Counted from the first letter of the stretch, positions 50,149 to 59,805 are shown. The stretch is 64,000 nucleotides of DNA from Blastococcus tunisiensis (GCF_900112815.1 NZ_FOND01000012.1:1-64000); one strand, 5' to 3'. Made by a program: numbers and translations. The notes: generated from the sequence alone by a model not told the origin.

Positions 50149-50384
50149 GGCTGCCACCTCTCGTCCCCGCTGTCAGCACGGACGGTCGTGCAGCGGACAC
50201 GGTGCGCCTGAGGGTTCCGCACCACAACCCTTCCGGTACCCGCCGAACCGTTCCACGACGGGTCGTCACAGGGCGCGGCCCGCTGTCTCCGGTCGGTTCC
50301 GCGATGGGATGACCGGCGTGGCCATGACGACGGCGGCCGCCCGGAATCCCGGACGACCGCCGTCGCTGTGTCAGGTGGCGCGCT

Positions 50385-51338
50385 TCACGCCTCGGGCGGG
50401 GTGAAGGACGACGTCCGCTCCATGCCGGCGGCCCGCCCCTTGCCGGCGATGACCAGGGCCATCTTGCGGCTGGCCTCGTCGATCATCTCGTCGCCGAGCA
50501 TCGCCGAGCCCTTCTTGCCACCGGCCTCCGACGTCGCCCAGTCGTAGGCGTCGAGGATCAGCTCGGCGTGGTCGTAGTCCTCCTGGGACGGCCGGTAGAT
50601 CTCGTTGGCCGCGTCGATCTGGCCCGGGTGCAGCACCCACTTGCCGTCGAAGCCCAGCATCGCCGAGCGCTTGGCCACCTCCTCGAAGGCGGGCACGTCG
50701 CGCACCTGCAGGAAGGGGCCGTCGATGGCCTGGACCCCGCGGGCGCGGGCGGCCATGAGGATCTGCATGAGGATGTAGTGGAACGGGTCGCCCGGGTAGT
50801 CGGGGTGCAGCGCACCCACGACCAGCGACTTCATGTTGATGCTGGCCATGAAGTCGGCCGGGCCGAAGATGATCGTCTCGATGCGGTCGCTGGCGAAGGC
50901 GATGTCGTTGACGTTGATCAGGCCCTGCGCGGTCTCGATCTGCGCCTCGATGCCGATCCGGCCGACCTCGAGCCCGTTGGCCTTCTCGATCTGGGTCAGC
51001 AGCAGATCCAGCGCCTTGACCTGGGCCGCGTCCTGGACCTTCGGCAGCATGATGCAGTCGAGGTTCGCGCCGGCCCCGCCGACGACCTCGAGCACGTCCT
51101 GGAACGTCCACTCCGTCGTCCAGTCGTTCACGCGGACGGTGCGGATCTTCTCGCCCCAGCCGCCCTCGTTCAGCGCCGCGACGATGTTCTTGCGGGCGCC
51201 CGGCTTGGCCAGCGGCGCGCACGCGTCCTCGAGGTCGAGGAAGACCTGGTCGGCCGGCAGCCCCTTGGCCTTCTCCAGGAACCGGGGGTTGCTGCCGGGG
51301 ACGGCGAGGTTGGAACGACGGGATCGGAGCTCGGCCAC
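50385..51338 (-). CDS. HpcH/HpaI-family CoA-ester lyase (CitE/malyl-CoA lyase-like)
   Basis: 317 residues from the GTG at 51338 with agagagg upstream. TIM-barrel aldolase features: LAVPGSNPRFLEKAKGLPADQVFLDLEDACAPLAK (substrate and Mg site, DLED), KIRTVRVND, DCIMLPKVQ, IGIEAQIETAQGLINV (catalytic Glu) and FGPADFMASI (Asp for Mg). The relation is to L-malyl-CoA/beta-methylmalyl-CoA lyase and CitE-like enzymes that split 3-hydroxyacyl-CoA esters. The substrate is inferred only to be a CoA ester. Confidence 0.85.
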   Translation of the reverse strand: MAELRSRRSNLAVPGSNPRFLEKAKGLPADQVFLDLEDACAPLAKPGARKNIVAALNEGGWGEKIRTVRVNDWTTEWTFQDVLEVVGGAGANLDCIMLPKVQDAAQVKALDLLLTQIEKANGLEVGRIGIEAQIETAQGLINVNDIAFASDRIETIIFGPADFMASINMKSLVVGALHPDYPGDPFHYILMQILMAARARGVQAIDGPFLQVRDVPAFEEVAKRSAMLGFDGKWVLHPGQIDAANEIYRPSQEDYDHAELILDAYDWATSEAGGKKGSAMLGDEMIDEASRKMALVIAGKGRAAGMERTSSFTPPEA

Positions 51339-51486
51339 GGTGCCTCTCTTCGTGCGGACGACGGCGTCTTCAGCCACCGGAGAGTAGCCAGGCGCTCTCG
51401 CTGCCGCTGACCGCGCGAACCCGCCGGAGGCGCAGGTGTGGTCGACGGCACGCCGGTTCGGGTGACCACGGCTGCTCACCCGACCC

Positions 51487-52467
51487 TCAGGTGCCCTGTT
51501 CCACCAGGGTCTGCGGCCGGCCGGCCCGCACGACCAGCGCCACCCCCGCGACGACGAGCACGACCCCGGGCAGGGCCAGCAGGGGCGGTACCTGGCCGAG
51601 CAGCACGAGGGCGAACAGCAGCGCGCCGGGCACCTCGAGGAGGACGGCGAGGCTCACCACGGTCGGGCCCACCGAGGAGAGCACCAGGTTGAGCAGCGTG
51701 TGCCCGAACAGCTGCGCGGAGACGGTGATGCCCGCGATCAGCCACCAGTCCCGCGCCTGGAAACCGCCCAGCGGCGCGTCCACCAGCACGGCCGCGACGG
51801 CGATGACGACGGCGCACACGGAGTAGCAGACGACGGCGTACGCGGAGGTCGCCAGCCGCCGGCGGGCCCGCGCCCCGGCCAGCACGTACCCGCCCGCGCA
51901 CACCGCCCCCAGGAGGGCCAGCGCATCGCCGGCGAGAGCCTCCGTGCTGACCGTCACGTCCACCCCGACGATCAGCACGACGCCGGCGAACGCGAGCAGC
52001 AGGCCCCACCACACGGCAGCCGGCAACCGCACCCCCGAGACGCGGGCGGCCAGCGCCGTCCAGATCGGCGTGGTGGTGACCAGCGCGACCGACGCGGCCA
52101 CCGTCGTCATCGACAGGCTCGGCAGCCAGGCCGCGAAGTGCGCCGCGAGGAAGAGCCCGGCCACGACGGAGCTGCGCAGGTCCCGCAGGCGCAACCCGGC
52201 GAGGGTCGATCGCTCCCGGGTCAGCAGCACCGGGACGAGCGCGGCGGCGCCGGCGGCGTTGCGCCAGAACGCCAGGGCCAGCATCGGCGCGGTCACCATG
52301 GCGGTCAGGGGCGCCGACAGCGAGACACCGACGACGGCGAGGGACAGCAGCCCGACGTCCCGCGTGCCCGGCCGGTGAAGCGCCCAGGCCTCCGCTGACC
52401 CGGCCCCGTGCGGAGGCTCGCCGCGAGCGGAGCGCGGGGTGAGGGGCACGGGGTCCTCAGCGGTCAT
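51487..52467 (-). CDS. EamA-family (DMT) transporter
   Basis: 326 residues with ten hydrophobic segments arranged as two EamA repeats, first LLSLAVVGVSLSAPLTAMVTA, second starting near LALLGAVCAGGYVLAGARARR. Exports amino acids or other small metabolites in characterised relatives. Its start lies inside the end of the PhzF-like gene (11-bp overlap), so the two are co-transcribed. Confidence 0.83.
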   Translation of the reverse strand: MTAEDPVPLTPRSARGEPPHGAGSAEAWALHRPGTRDVGLLSLAVVGVSLSAPLTAMVTAPMLALAFWRNAAGAAALVPVLLTRERSTLAGLRLRDLRSSVVAGLFLAAHFAAWLPSLSMTTVAASVALVTTTPIWTALAARVSGVRLPAAVWWGLLLAFAGVVLIVGVDVTVSTEALAGDALALLGAVCAGGYVLAGARARRRLATSAYAVVCYSVCAVVIAVAAVLVDAPLGGFQARDWWLIAGITVSAQLFGHTLLNLVLSSVGPTVVSLAVLLEVPGALLFALVLLGQVPPLLALPGVVLVVAGVALVVRAGRPQTLVEQGT

Positions 52468-53335
52468 CGGGCGCGCGGATGCGGCCGCGGGCGATCGGGA
52501 CGACGTCCCCCCGCACGGTCACCGCGACGGCCCGGTCGCCGGCGGCGGTGACGGTGCACTCGAGCACCGACGGCCGGCCCAGCTTCTCCCCCTGCCGGAT
52601 GACGTAGGACGACGTCCCCTCGCCTTGCAGCAGGCCGCTCTCCACCAGCCAGACCCCGGCACCCAGGGCCGCCGACCCGGTCGCCGGGTCCTCGCCCCAG
52701 CGCAGGTCCCCGGCGAACACGCGGGCGTAGGCGGTGGAGGTGGCCGCGTCCCAGGAGAGCACCGAGACGCCCTCCCCCACGCCCAGGGCGTCGAGCGCCC
52801 GCTGGTCGGGGACCGCGCGGTCCACCGCCTCCGGCGACACCGAGAGGTAGGCGAACGGCAGCCCGCACCCGGCGACGTCGGCCGCCACCCCGGCGAGGTC
52901 GGCCTCGCTCAGCCCCACGGCCGCGGCGAGCTCGGCGGGTGCCGGCCCGTCCTCGAGCGTCGGCCGGCCGCCGCTGAGCCGCGCACCGTCGGCGTCGACG
53001 ACGAGGTCGAGGACCCCGGCCCCGCACTCCTGCCGGACCGTGCCCGCGGGCAGCCGGCCGGTGCGGACCAGCGTGTGGGCGGCCCCCACGCTCGGGTGCC
53101 CGGCGAAGGGCAGCTCGGCGAACGGGGTGAAGATGCGCACCCGGTAATCGGCGGAGGGCTCGGTGGGGGCGCTGACGAACGAGGTCTCGGACAGGTGGAA
53201 CTCGAAGGCGAGCGCCTGGCACTGCTCGGTGGTGAGGTCGTCGGCGTCGAACACCACGGCCAGCGGATTGCCGGCGAAGGCCCGTGGGGCGAACACGTCG
53301 ACGACCTCGTAGTCCAGCTCATCCCGGGACGGCAC
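52457..53335 (-). CDS. PhzF-family isomerase/epimerase-like protein
   Basis: 292 residues from the GTG at 53335. PhzF fold with paired repeats: VVDVFAPRAFAGNPLAVVFDADDL, the catalytic Glu in FEFHLSETSFV, RIFTPFAELPFAGHPSVGAAHTL and the second-half FAGDLRWGEDPATGSAALGAGVWL. Cytoplasmic; family members isomerise or epimerise small metabolites. It precedes an EamA exporter gene with an 11-bp overlap, suggesting a product that is then exported. Confidence 0.85.
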   Translation of the reverse strand: MPSRDELDYEVVDVFAPRAFAGNPLAVVFDADDLTTEQCQALAFEFHLSETSFVSAPTEPSADYRVRIFTPFAELPFAGHPSVGAAHTLVRTGRLPAGTVRQECGAGVLDLVVDADGARLSGGRPTLEDGPAPAELAAAVGLSEADLAGVAADVAGCGLPFAYLSVSPEAVDRAVPDQRALDALGVGEGVSVLSWDAATSTAYARVFAGDLRWGEDPATGSAALGAGVWLVESGLLQGEGTSSYVIRQGEKLGRPSVLECTVTAAGDRAVAVTVRGDVVPIARGRIRAPDDR

Positions 53336-53434
53336 GGCGCCGACGGTAACCTCACCGCTCGGGGCCGGGCGCGCGAGGTCCCGGGGACGCAGCACCCCGG
53401 TCACGGGGCCGACGAGCGGCAGCGAGGAGGTTCC

Positions 53435-54673
53435 GTGACCACGGCGAGCAGGGCGTACGTCTCGCGGCTCGCCGGGTTGACGGTCTTCGACCCCAACGGC
53501 GACCGGATCGGGAAGGTGCGCGACGTGGTCGTCGCGCTGCGGGTCGGCACCGCCACCCCGCGGGTCCTCGGCGTGGTCGTCGAGGTGGTCGCCCGGCGCC
53601 GGATCTTCGTGCCGATGGGCCGGGTCACCGCGATCGATCCCGGCGCGGTGATGCTCGCCTCCGGCACGCTCAACCTCAAGCGCTTCGAGCAGCGGGCCGG
53701 CGAGACCCTGGTGCTGGGCGAACTGCTCGACCGCGCCGTCCGGATCGTCGAGTCCGGCAGGCCGGCGCACGTCGTCGACGCCGGCATCGAGCAGACCCGC
53801 ACCGGTGACTGGGTGCTCTCCCGCGTCGCGGTCCAGGAGCCCGGCCGCCTGGGGCGACGGGGCCAGCTGCACCAGCTCGCCTGGGACGAGGTGACCGGCC
53901 TGGCGCTGCCCCAGACCGGGCAGGGCGCCGAGACCCTGATCGCCACGTACCGCGAGCTCAACGCCGCCGACATGGCCCACGCGCTGCAGGAGCTGCCGAT
54001 CAAGCGCCGGCACGAGGTCGCCGAGGCGATGGACGACGAGCGGCTCGCCGACGTCCTCGGTGAACTGCCCGAGGCCGACCAGGTGACCATCCTCAGCACC
54101 CTGGAGGAACGCCGGGCGGCCGACGTCCTCGAGGTGATGGACCCCGACGACGCGGCGGACCTGCTCTCGGAGCTGTCGAACGTCGACCGCAACCGGCTGC
54201 TGGAGCTGATGGAGCCCGACGAGGCCGAGCCGGTCCGCCAGCTGCTGAAGTACTCCGAGGACACCGCCGGCGGCATCATGACCAGCGAGCCGGTGATCCT
54301 GTCCCCCGACGCCACCATCGCCGAGGCGCTGGCCCGGGTGCGCGAGGAGGAGATCACCCCGTCGCTGGCCAGCCAGGTGTACGTCTGCCGTCCGCCGTCG
54401 GCCACGCCCACCGGCCGCTACCTGGGGCTGGCGCACATCCAGCGGCTGCTACGCGAGCCGCCGTCCTCGCTGGTCAGCGGCGTGCTCGACGACCTCGAGC
54501 CGCTGCACCCCGAGGCGCCGCTGGCCGAGGTGACCCGGTACTTCGCCACCTACAACCTGGTCGCCGCACCCGTGGTGGACGCGCAGGGCCGGCTGGTGGG
54601 CGCGGTCAGCGTGGACGACGTCCTCGACCACCTGCTGCCCGACGACTGGCGCGAGCGGGCCCGCCGTGGCTGA
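53435..54673 (+). CDS. MgtE intracellular-domain/CBS protein with PRC-barrel N-terminus
   Basis: 412 residues from the GTG at 53435 (gaggagg upstream). Order: PRC-barrel-like region (AYVSRLAGLTVFDPNGDRIGKVRDVVV and a second near residue 120), MgtE_N superhelix (EVAEAMDDERLADVLGELPEADQVTILSTLEERRAADVLEVMDPDDAADLLSEL), then two CBS domains (GGIMTSEPVILSPDATIAEAL ... ATYNLVAAPVVDAQGRLVGAVSVDDVLDHLL). No membrane segments, so it lacks the Mg2+ channel of true MgtE and is probably a sensor or regulator. Overlaps the DUF1003 gene by 8 bp. The pair corresponds to a conserved actinobacterial neighbour of mrp. Confidence 0.82.
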   Translation: MTTASRAYVSRLAGLTVFDPNGDRIGKVRDVVVALRVGTATPRVLGVVVEVVARRRIFVPMGRVTAIDPGAVMLASGTLNLKRFEQRAGETLVLGELLDRAVRIVESGRPAHVVDAGIEQTRTGDWVLSRVAVQEPGRLGRRGQLHQLAWDEVTGLALPQTGQGAETLIATYRELNAADMAHALQELPIKRRHEVAEAMDDERLADVLGELPEADQVTILSTLEERRAADVLEVMDPDDAADLLSELSNVDRNRLLELMEPDEAEPVRQLLKYSEDTAGGIMTSEPVILSPDATIAEALARVREEEITPSLASQVYVCRPPSATPTGRYLGLAHIQRLLREPPSSLVSGVLDDLEPLHPEAPLAEVTRYFATYNLVAAPVVDAQGRLVGAVSVDDVLDHLLPDDWRERARRG

Positions 54674-55184
54674 CCCCCCGCGGCTCGACGTCCCCCGCGG
54701 GCAGGCCCGCCGCATCGGCAGCTTCCTGCGGCTGAACCCCGACGCCGTCGGCGCGTTCGCCGAGGCGATCGCCCGCTTCCTCGGCACCGGCCGGTTCCTC
54801 GCGGTGCAGACGGTCCTCGTAATCGCGTGGATCGCGCTGAACGTCTTCGCGGTCCGGCTCCGCTGGGACCCCTACCCGTTCATCCTGCTGAACCTGGCGT
54901 TCTCCACGCAGGCCGCCTACGCCGCGCCGCTCATCCTGCTGGCGCAGAACCGGCAGGCCGACCGCGACCGCGTGCAGGCCGAGGAGGACCGGGTGCGCGC
55001 GGCGGCGATGCGCGCGGACACCGAGTACCTGGCCCGCGAGCTGGCCTCGCTGCGGGTGGCCGTCGGCGAGCTGGCCACCCGCGACTTCATCCGCAGCGAG
55101 CTCAACCGGCTCACCGGGGACGGCGGCGACGACGGCGAGAAGCGCGAGAAGAAGGCGAAGAAGAAGCGCGACCCGGTCACCTGA
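54666..55184 (+). CDS. DUF1003 membrane protein
   Basis: 172 residues, GTG start inside the previous gene. Two membrane helices (FLAVQTVLVIAWIALNVFAV and FILLNLAFSTQAAYAAPLILLAQNRQ), the DUF1003 core WDPYPFILLNLAFSxQAAYAAPLILLAQNRQADRDR, then a charged coiled-coil region and a lysine-rich C-terminus (KREKKAKKKR). Partner of the MgtE-like protein; function unknown. Confidence 0.87.
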   Translation: MADPPRLDVPRGQARRIGSFLRLNPDAVGAFAEAIARFLGTGRFLAVQTVLVIAWIALNVFAVRLRWDPYPFILLNLAFSTQAAYAAPLILLAQNRQADRDRVQAEEDRVRAAAMRADTEYLARELASLRVAVGELATRDFIRSELNRLTGDGGDDGEKREKKAKKKRDPVT

Positions 55185-55203
55185 CGGCGGGGCGCCGGGC
55201 CGG

Positions 55204-55854
55204 TCAGCCCGTCACGGTGCGCAGCGCGTCGAGCAGCCGGCCGGCCACCGCCGTCGCCGGGACGACGAGGAGCACCGCCCACAGCCGCGTGCGGGGGGTG
55301 CACGGCAGGACGACCAGCAACGCGAGGGCCACGGCCGCGTCGACGACGCCCTGCACCGGATGCACGGGGACGAATCCCGACGGCGCGTCGACGATCCAGG
55401 ACCAGAGGCCGGCGAACTCACCTCCGGCGAGCGGCACCGCGGCCGCCAGGGCGATGGCGGCGGCGGGCAGCGGGCCGGTTTTCCGGCCCGCCCACCAGGT
55501 CGTCGCGGCGAAGGCCGCCACCACCGTGGCCGACAGGACCAGCCACACCGGCAGGAGCGGGCTCCACCCGAACCCCAGGGCCCACGCCGCCCAGGCGTAG
55601 TAGGCCACCGTCATGGCGGCGAAGAAGGCAGCCGACCGGCCGGCCGCGGTCCCCACCGTGGGTGCGTACCGGCCGACGAGTGCCACCGCGAGCACCCAGG
55701 CCGCCGGGTAGCTGCCGAGATCGGCCGCCCAGCGCCAGCCCGACTCGTCCGCCGCCTTGGCCGCGGCCCCCGCCAGCAGACCCAGCGCGCCGGACACCAC
55801 CAGGAGACGGCCGTCGCCGCGGACCCGGGCGCGGGGGCGGGAGTCGATCGTCAC
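55204..55854 (-). CDS. Polytopic membrane protein of unknown function
   Basis: 216 residues with about seven hydrophobic segments, starting LLVVSGALGLLAGAAAKAAD and ending VVLPCTPRTRLWAVLLVVPATAV. WGWSWIVDAPSGFVPVHPVQG lies in a loop and may carry a conserved function. Family not recognised with confidence (DUF6518-like is a possibility). Converges with the DUF1003 gene. Confidence 0.65.
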   Translation of the reverse strand: MTIDSRPRARVRGDGRLLVVSGALGLLAGAAAKAADESGWRWAADLGSYPAAWVLAVALVGRYAPTVGTAAGRSAAFFAAMTVAYYAWAAWALGFGWSPLLPVWLVLSATVVAAFAATTWWAGRKTGPLPAAAIALAAAVPLAGGEFAGLWSWIVDAPSGFVPVHPVQGVVDAAVALALLVVLPCTPRTRLWAVLLVVPATAVAGRLLDALRTVTG

Positions 55855-55903
55855 CGACGGGATGCTGCCGGACGCGGCGCGCGACCGGGGTCGGACGCGC
55901 CCG

Positions 55904-56221
55904 TCAGCCGGCGACGACGTGCACCAGGGCGCCCGCGGCGCCGGCGAGGACCAGCACCACGATGAACGGGGCCCGCAGCGCCAGGGCGAGGGCCGCCACG
56001 GCCAGCCCGGCCAGCCGCCCGTCGACGACGAGCTCCTGCCCGCTGGTGAGCGCCTGCACCGCCACGAGGGCGGCCAGCAGCGCGGCGGGCACGAAGTCGA
56101 CGATCCGCGCCACCCACGGCTGCTCCACCCAGGCGGCGGGCACCGAGAGCCCGGCCAGCTTGAGCAGGTAGCAGCCGATGGACCCGGCGAGCACCGCCGC
56201 CCAGAGCGCCGTCCCGCTCAC
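55904..56221 (-). CDS. azlD: AzlD-family branched-chain amino acid exporter subunit
   Basis: 105 residues, four hydrophobic segments (WAAVLAGSIGCYLLKLAGLSVP, VDFVPAALLAALVAVQALT, DGRLAGLAVAALALALRAPFIVVLVLAGAAGALV). Size, the CYLLKLAG motif and the position after azlC fit AzlD. GTG start overlaps the azlC stop by 4 bp (56218-56221). Confidence 0.85.
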   Translation of the reverse strand: MSGTALWAAVLAGSIGCYLLKLAGLSVPAAWVEQPWVARIVDFVPAALLAALVAVQALTSGQELVVDGRLAGLAVAALALALRAPFIVVLVLAGAAGALVHVVAG

Positions 56222-56934
56222 GCCATCTCCTCCTCCGCCGTGGGCCGCGGGGCCCGCCCCGGCCGGCCGGCCAGCGCGACGGCCACGACGGCGGCGATCA
56301 CCTGCACACCGGCCGGCACGAACGGGGTCAGCGCCAGCGCGACGACCGCGCCACCCACGGCCACCCGCAGCTGCACGCGCGCCTCCGGGAACCCGGCCCG
56401 CAGTCTCGGCCACAGCAGCGCCAGGAAGGCGGCGGGGACGACGGCGTCGAGGGCGGCGAGCGCCGGGCCGGAGAGCGCTGCCGCGCCGAGCGCCCCGACG
56501 ACGGTGGTGAGGTTCCACATCAGGAAGATCGAGGCACCGCCCGCGAGGAAGGCCAGCCGGGCGAGGCGGCGGTCGGGGGCGGCGATCGACAGCGCCGTCG
56601 TCTCGTCGATCACCCAGTGCGCGGTCGCCAGCCGGGGAAGGACCCCGCGCGGTCGCAGCAGCGGGACCAGCCGGACGCCGTACACGGTGTTGCGGGTGCC
56701 CAGCAGCAGCGCGCTGCCGACAGCGGCCAGCGCGCTGCCGCCGGCCCCGAGGACGCCGACCAGCGCGAACTGCGACGCCCCGGTGAACATCAGCGCCGAG
56801 AGGGTGACCGTCTGCCAGAGGTCCAGGCCCGCGGCGTCGGCGGCCGCGCCGAACGCGGCGCCGTACAGGCCGACGGCGAGGCCCAGCCCGATCGCGTCGC
56901 GCAGCGTGGCGGAGCGGGCGGCGGCGCGGGACAC
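56218..56934 (-). CDS. azlC: AzlC-family branched-chain amino acid exporter subunit
   Basis: 238 residues from the GTG at 56934. Family signature near the N-terminus: GLAVGLYGAAFGAAADAAGLDLWQTVTLSALMFTGASQFALVGVLGAGGSAL, then LLLGTRNTVYGVRLVPLLR and HWVIDETTALS. With AzlD it forms an inner-membrane exporter of branched-chain amino acids. Operon azlC-azlD. Confidence 0.87.
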   Translation of the reverse strand: MSRAAARSATLRDAIGLGLAVGLYGAAFGAAADAAGLDLWQTVTLSALMFTGASQFALVGVLGAGGSALAAVGSALLLGTRNTVYGVRLVPLLRPRGVLPRLATAHWVIDETTALSIAAPDRRLARLAFLAGGASIFLMWNLTTVVGALGAAALSGPALAALDAVVPAAFLALLWPRLRAGFPEARVQLRVAVGGAVVALALTPFVPAGVQVIAAVVAVALAGRPGRAPRPTAEEEMA

Positions 56935-57063
56935 AGGGAGCGAGGCTAACCCCCTCTGCCCGGGCCCGGCCGCCCCCCGGCCCGGCCGGCGCGACTCACC
57001 CTTTCGGGGCCGCGACCCCCCGCCGGGTGGCCAGCACCACCGCCCTGCGGCCGATGACGTGGC

Positions 57064-58296
57064 ATGCGGCGAGTTCCGGGGTCCCCTGTGCCATGGGTGC
57101 TCGGGCTGCTCCGCACCCGGGTACGGCCCCGCCCGGCCGCCGACCCGGGTAGGGACGACGGAGGCCGGGCCGCTGCCGCGTCGAGCACGGCCGCCGCGGA
57201 GTTCGCCGACCGCACGCACAAGTCGGCCCTGCTCGTCGCCGCGCTCGCCACGGTGGTGGCGCCCGCGTGGTCGGTGTTCGACCTGCTGCTGGAGCCGCGC
57301 GTCGCAGGGTCGTTCGTCGTCCTCCGCTTCGCCTGCCTGGTCCCCATGCTGGCCCTGGTGTGGCTCCTCTGGCGGCGGCCCGTGGGGCGGCGACGGCCCG
57401 AGCTGCTGGCCGTCGTGGTGCTGGCGATCGTGCAGGCGGAGATCTCCTGGATGCTGCCGCGGGTGGCGAACCTGGAGTTCTACCTGCTCGGGTTCACGCT
57501 CGCGATCTACGCCAGCGGCTGCCTGCTCGTGGCCCGCACGACCTGGACCGGGCTGCTCGTCCTCCTCACCTGGTGCTCCGTGCTCATCTCGCTGCTCACC
57601 GCGCCGACGCCCATGCCGGTCCAGGACCTGCTGGCCACCGTCGTCTACCTCGCCACCGCCTCGACCCTCGGGCTGATCGCCCACCGTCAGCGGTACGCGT
57701 TCGCGATGCGGGAGTTCCGCACCCGGCTGCGGCTGGACGAGCTGCTGCTGCACCTGGAGCGGCAGAGCCACGAGGACCCGCTGACCGGTCTGGCGAACCG
57801 CCGCCACTGGGACAGCGCGCTGCTCGCGGCCTGCGAGGCCGCCCGGGAGGACGGGACCCCCGTGGCGGTGGTGCTGGCCGACCTCGACCACTTCAAGCGG
57901 GTCAACGACCACTTCGGGCACGCCGGCGGGGACGAGGCCCTGCGGCTGGTCGCCGGGCTGCTGCGCGAACGGGTGCGCGCCGACGACCTCGTGGCCCGGC
58001 TGGGCGGTGACGAGCTGGCCCTGCTGCTGCCCGGTGCCGACCTGGAGCGCGCCCGCGCCGTCGCCGAGAGCGTGCGGCTGTCGGCCGCGCGCCTGCGGCC
58101 GTCCGCCTTTCCCGGGATGCGGATCACCCTCTCCCTCGGGGTGGCCGTGGCGACGGGCGGGCAGACCGTTCCCCCGTGGCTGATGTCCGACGCCGACGAT
58201 CAGCTCTACCGGGCGAAGTCGACAAGGAACGCGGTGAGCGCCGCCCTCGTCCACCCCGCCGCAGGCCGCGACACGACCGGCCTCTCCGCACGCTGA
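57064..58296 (+). CDS. Membrane-bound diguanylate cyclase (GGDEF domain, GGDEL variant)
   Basis: 410 residues. N-terminal half has six hydrophobic segments (from SALLVAALATVVAPAWSVFDLLL to LLATVVYLATASTLGLIA), a sensor-type membrane domain. The GGDEF domain begins DPLTGLANRRHWDSAL, with ADLDHFKRVNDHFGHAGGDEALR and the active-site loop RLGGDELALLLPG, where the usual Phe is Leu. An inhibitory-site RxxD (RADD) lies the expected five residues before it. It should make cyclic di-GMP, unless the GGDEL form is weak. Confidence 0.85.
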   Translation: MRRVPGSPVPWVLGLLRTRVRPRPAADPGRDDGGRAAAASSTAAAEFADRTHKSALLVAALATVVAPAWSVFDLLLEPRVAGSFVVLRFACLVPMLALVWLLWRRPVGRRRPELLAVVVLAIVQAEISWMLPRVANLEFYLLGFTLAIYASGCLLVARTTWTGLLVLLTWCSVLISLLTAPTPMPVQDLLATVVYLATASTLGLIAHRQRYAFAMREFRTRLRLDELLLHLERQSHEDPLTGLANRRHWDSALLAACEAAREDGTPVAVVLADLDHFKRVNDHFGHAGGDEALRLVAGLLRERVRADDLVARLGGDELALLLPGADLERARAVAESVRLSAARLRPSAFPGMRITLSLGVAVATGGQTVPPWLMSDADDQLYRAKSTRNAVSAALVHPAAGRDTTGLSAR

Positions 58297-58455
58297 CCGG
58301 CCCCTGGGGGCGGACCGCGCCGGAGATCACCCTCCGGGGCACGGCGGCACCCGTCGTCCGCCGTACAGTGGCAGGCGACCCGATCGCGCAGGTCCGCGCC
58401 GCTGATCGAGACGCGCCGCCGACCGGGTTCCCCCGTCGAAGGAGACCACGCAACG

Positions 58456-59607
58456 ATGTCCGACACGCTGACCGGCCAGCCGGCGCTCGACGCCGTCACC
58501 GCCGCTCTGGCCACCGTCCAGGACCCGGAGATCAACCGCCCGCTCACCGAGCTGGGCATGGTCAAGGACGTGCAGATCGGTGACGACGGCTCCGTCCGCG
58601 TCGAGGTCTACCTGACCGTCTCCGGCTGCCCCATGCGCGAGACCATCACCAGCCGCGTCACCCAGGCCGTGTCCGCCGTCCCCGGCGTCACGTCGGTGTC
58701 CGTCGTGCTGGACGTGATGAACGACGAGCAGCGCGCCGAGCTGCGCAAGGTGGTCCGCGGCTCCGACGCCGCCGAGCCGGTGATCCCGTTCGCCCAGCCG
58801 GGCTCGCTGACCCGCGTCTACGCCGTGGCCTCCGGCAAGGGCGGCGTCGGCAAGTCCAGCGTCACGGTGAACCTCGCGGCGGCCCTGGCCAAGCGCGGCC
58901 TGTCGGTCGGCGTCGTCGACGCCGACATCTACGGCCACTCGGTGCCGCGCATGCTCGGCGTCGAGGAGAAGCCGACCCAGGTCGACAGCATGATCATGCC
59001 GCCGCAGGCCTACGGCGTGAAGGTCATCTCGATCGGCATGTTCACCCCCGGGAACACCCCGGTCGTCTGGCGCGGGCCGATGCTGCACCGCGCGCTGCAG
59101 CAGTTCCTCGCCGACGTGTGGTGGGGCGACCTCGACGTCCTGCTCATGGACCTCCCCCCGGGCACCGGTGACGTCGCGATCTCGGTGGCCCAGCTGGTGC
59201 CCAACGCCGAGATCCTCGTCGTGACCACGCCGCAGCTCGCCGCCGCCGAGGTGGCCGAGCGCGCCGGGGCGATCGCTACGCAGACCCACCAGCAGGTGGT
59301 CGGGGTGGTCGAGAACATGTCCTGGCTGGAGCTGCCGGACGGCTCGCGCATGGAGATCTTCGGCTCCGGCGGCGGCGAGGCCGTCTCCGACGCGCTGACC
59401 CGGACCCTGGGGGCCCGGGTGCCCCTGCTCGGTCAGATCCCGCTGGACACCCGGCTGCGCGAGGCCGGCGACGCCGGTGCGCCGATCGTGCTCGCCGAGC
59501 CGGAGTCGGCGGCCGCGCAGGCCCTGGAGAAGATCGCCGACGGCCTCGCCGTCCGCCAGCGCGGCCTCTCCGGGATGTCGCTGGGGCTCACGCCGGTCAA
59601 GCGCTAG
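58456..59607 (+). CDS. mrp: Mrp/ApbC-type Fe-S cluster carrier ATPase
   Basis: 383 residues. N-terminal MIP18/DUF59 domain (about 1-90, DPEINRPLTELGMVKDVQI, SGCPMRETI) then the Mrp/NBP35 P-loop ATPase with AVASGKGGVGKSSVTVNLA (about 128-146), VVDADIYGHSVPRMLG, DVLLMDLPPGTGDVAISVAQL and VVENMSWLELPDGSRMEIFG. Carries and transfers Fe-S clusters. The CxxC pair usual in the C-terminal part of many Mrp proteins is not seen. Lies near tatB as in mycobacteria. Confidence 0.9.
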   Translation: MSDTLTGQPALDAVTAALATVQDPEINRPLTELGMVKDVQIGDDGSVRVEVYLTVSGCPMRETITSRVTQAVSAVPGVTSVSVVLDVMNDEQRAELRKVVRGSDAAEPVIPFAQPGSLTRVYAVASGKGGVGKSSVTVNLAAALAKRGLSVGVVDADIYGHSVPRMLGVEEKPTQVDSMIMPPQAYGVKVISIGMFTPGNTPVVWRGPMLHRALQQFLADVWWGDLDVLLMDLPPGTGDVAISVAQLVPNAEILVVTTPQLAAAEVAERAGAIATQTHQQVVGVVENMSWLELPDGSRMEIFGSGGGEAVSDALTRTLGARVPLLGQIPLDTRLREAGDAGAPIVLAEPESAAAQALEKIADGLAVRQRGLSGMSLGLTPVKR

Positions 59608-59805
59608 GGCCAGGACATCGTCGTCCTACCGGACGACACCGCGACCAGGGTCCTTACCCCTGTCACGCGATCGGAGATCCTGAAGAAGCGAGCTCCGTCC
59701 TGTTGCGCCGAGTGGGCCCCGGAGGGGTCCGCGCAGGTGCGACGCAGCGGCTCCACGCTGCAGGGGGACGGCTCGTGGCCGCGGTGTCGTCCGGAGGACG
59801 ACAGA

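Noticed and set aside
53435-54673. MgtE magnesium transporter
   Set aside because: The MgtE_N and CBS domains are present but there is no membrane domain, so it cannot be the channel itself.
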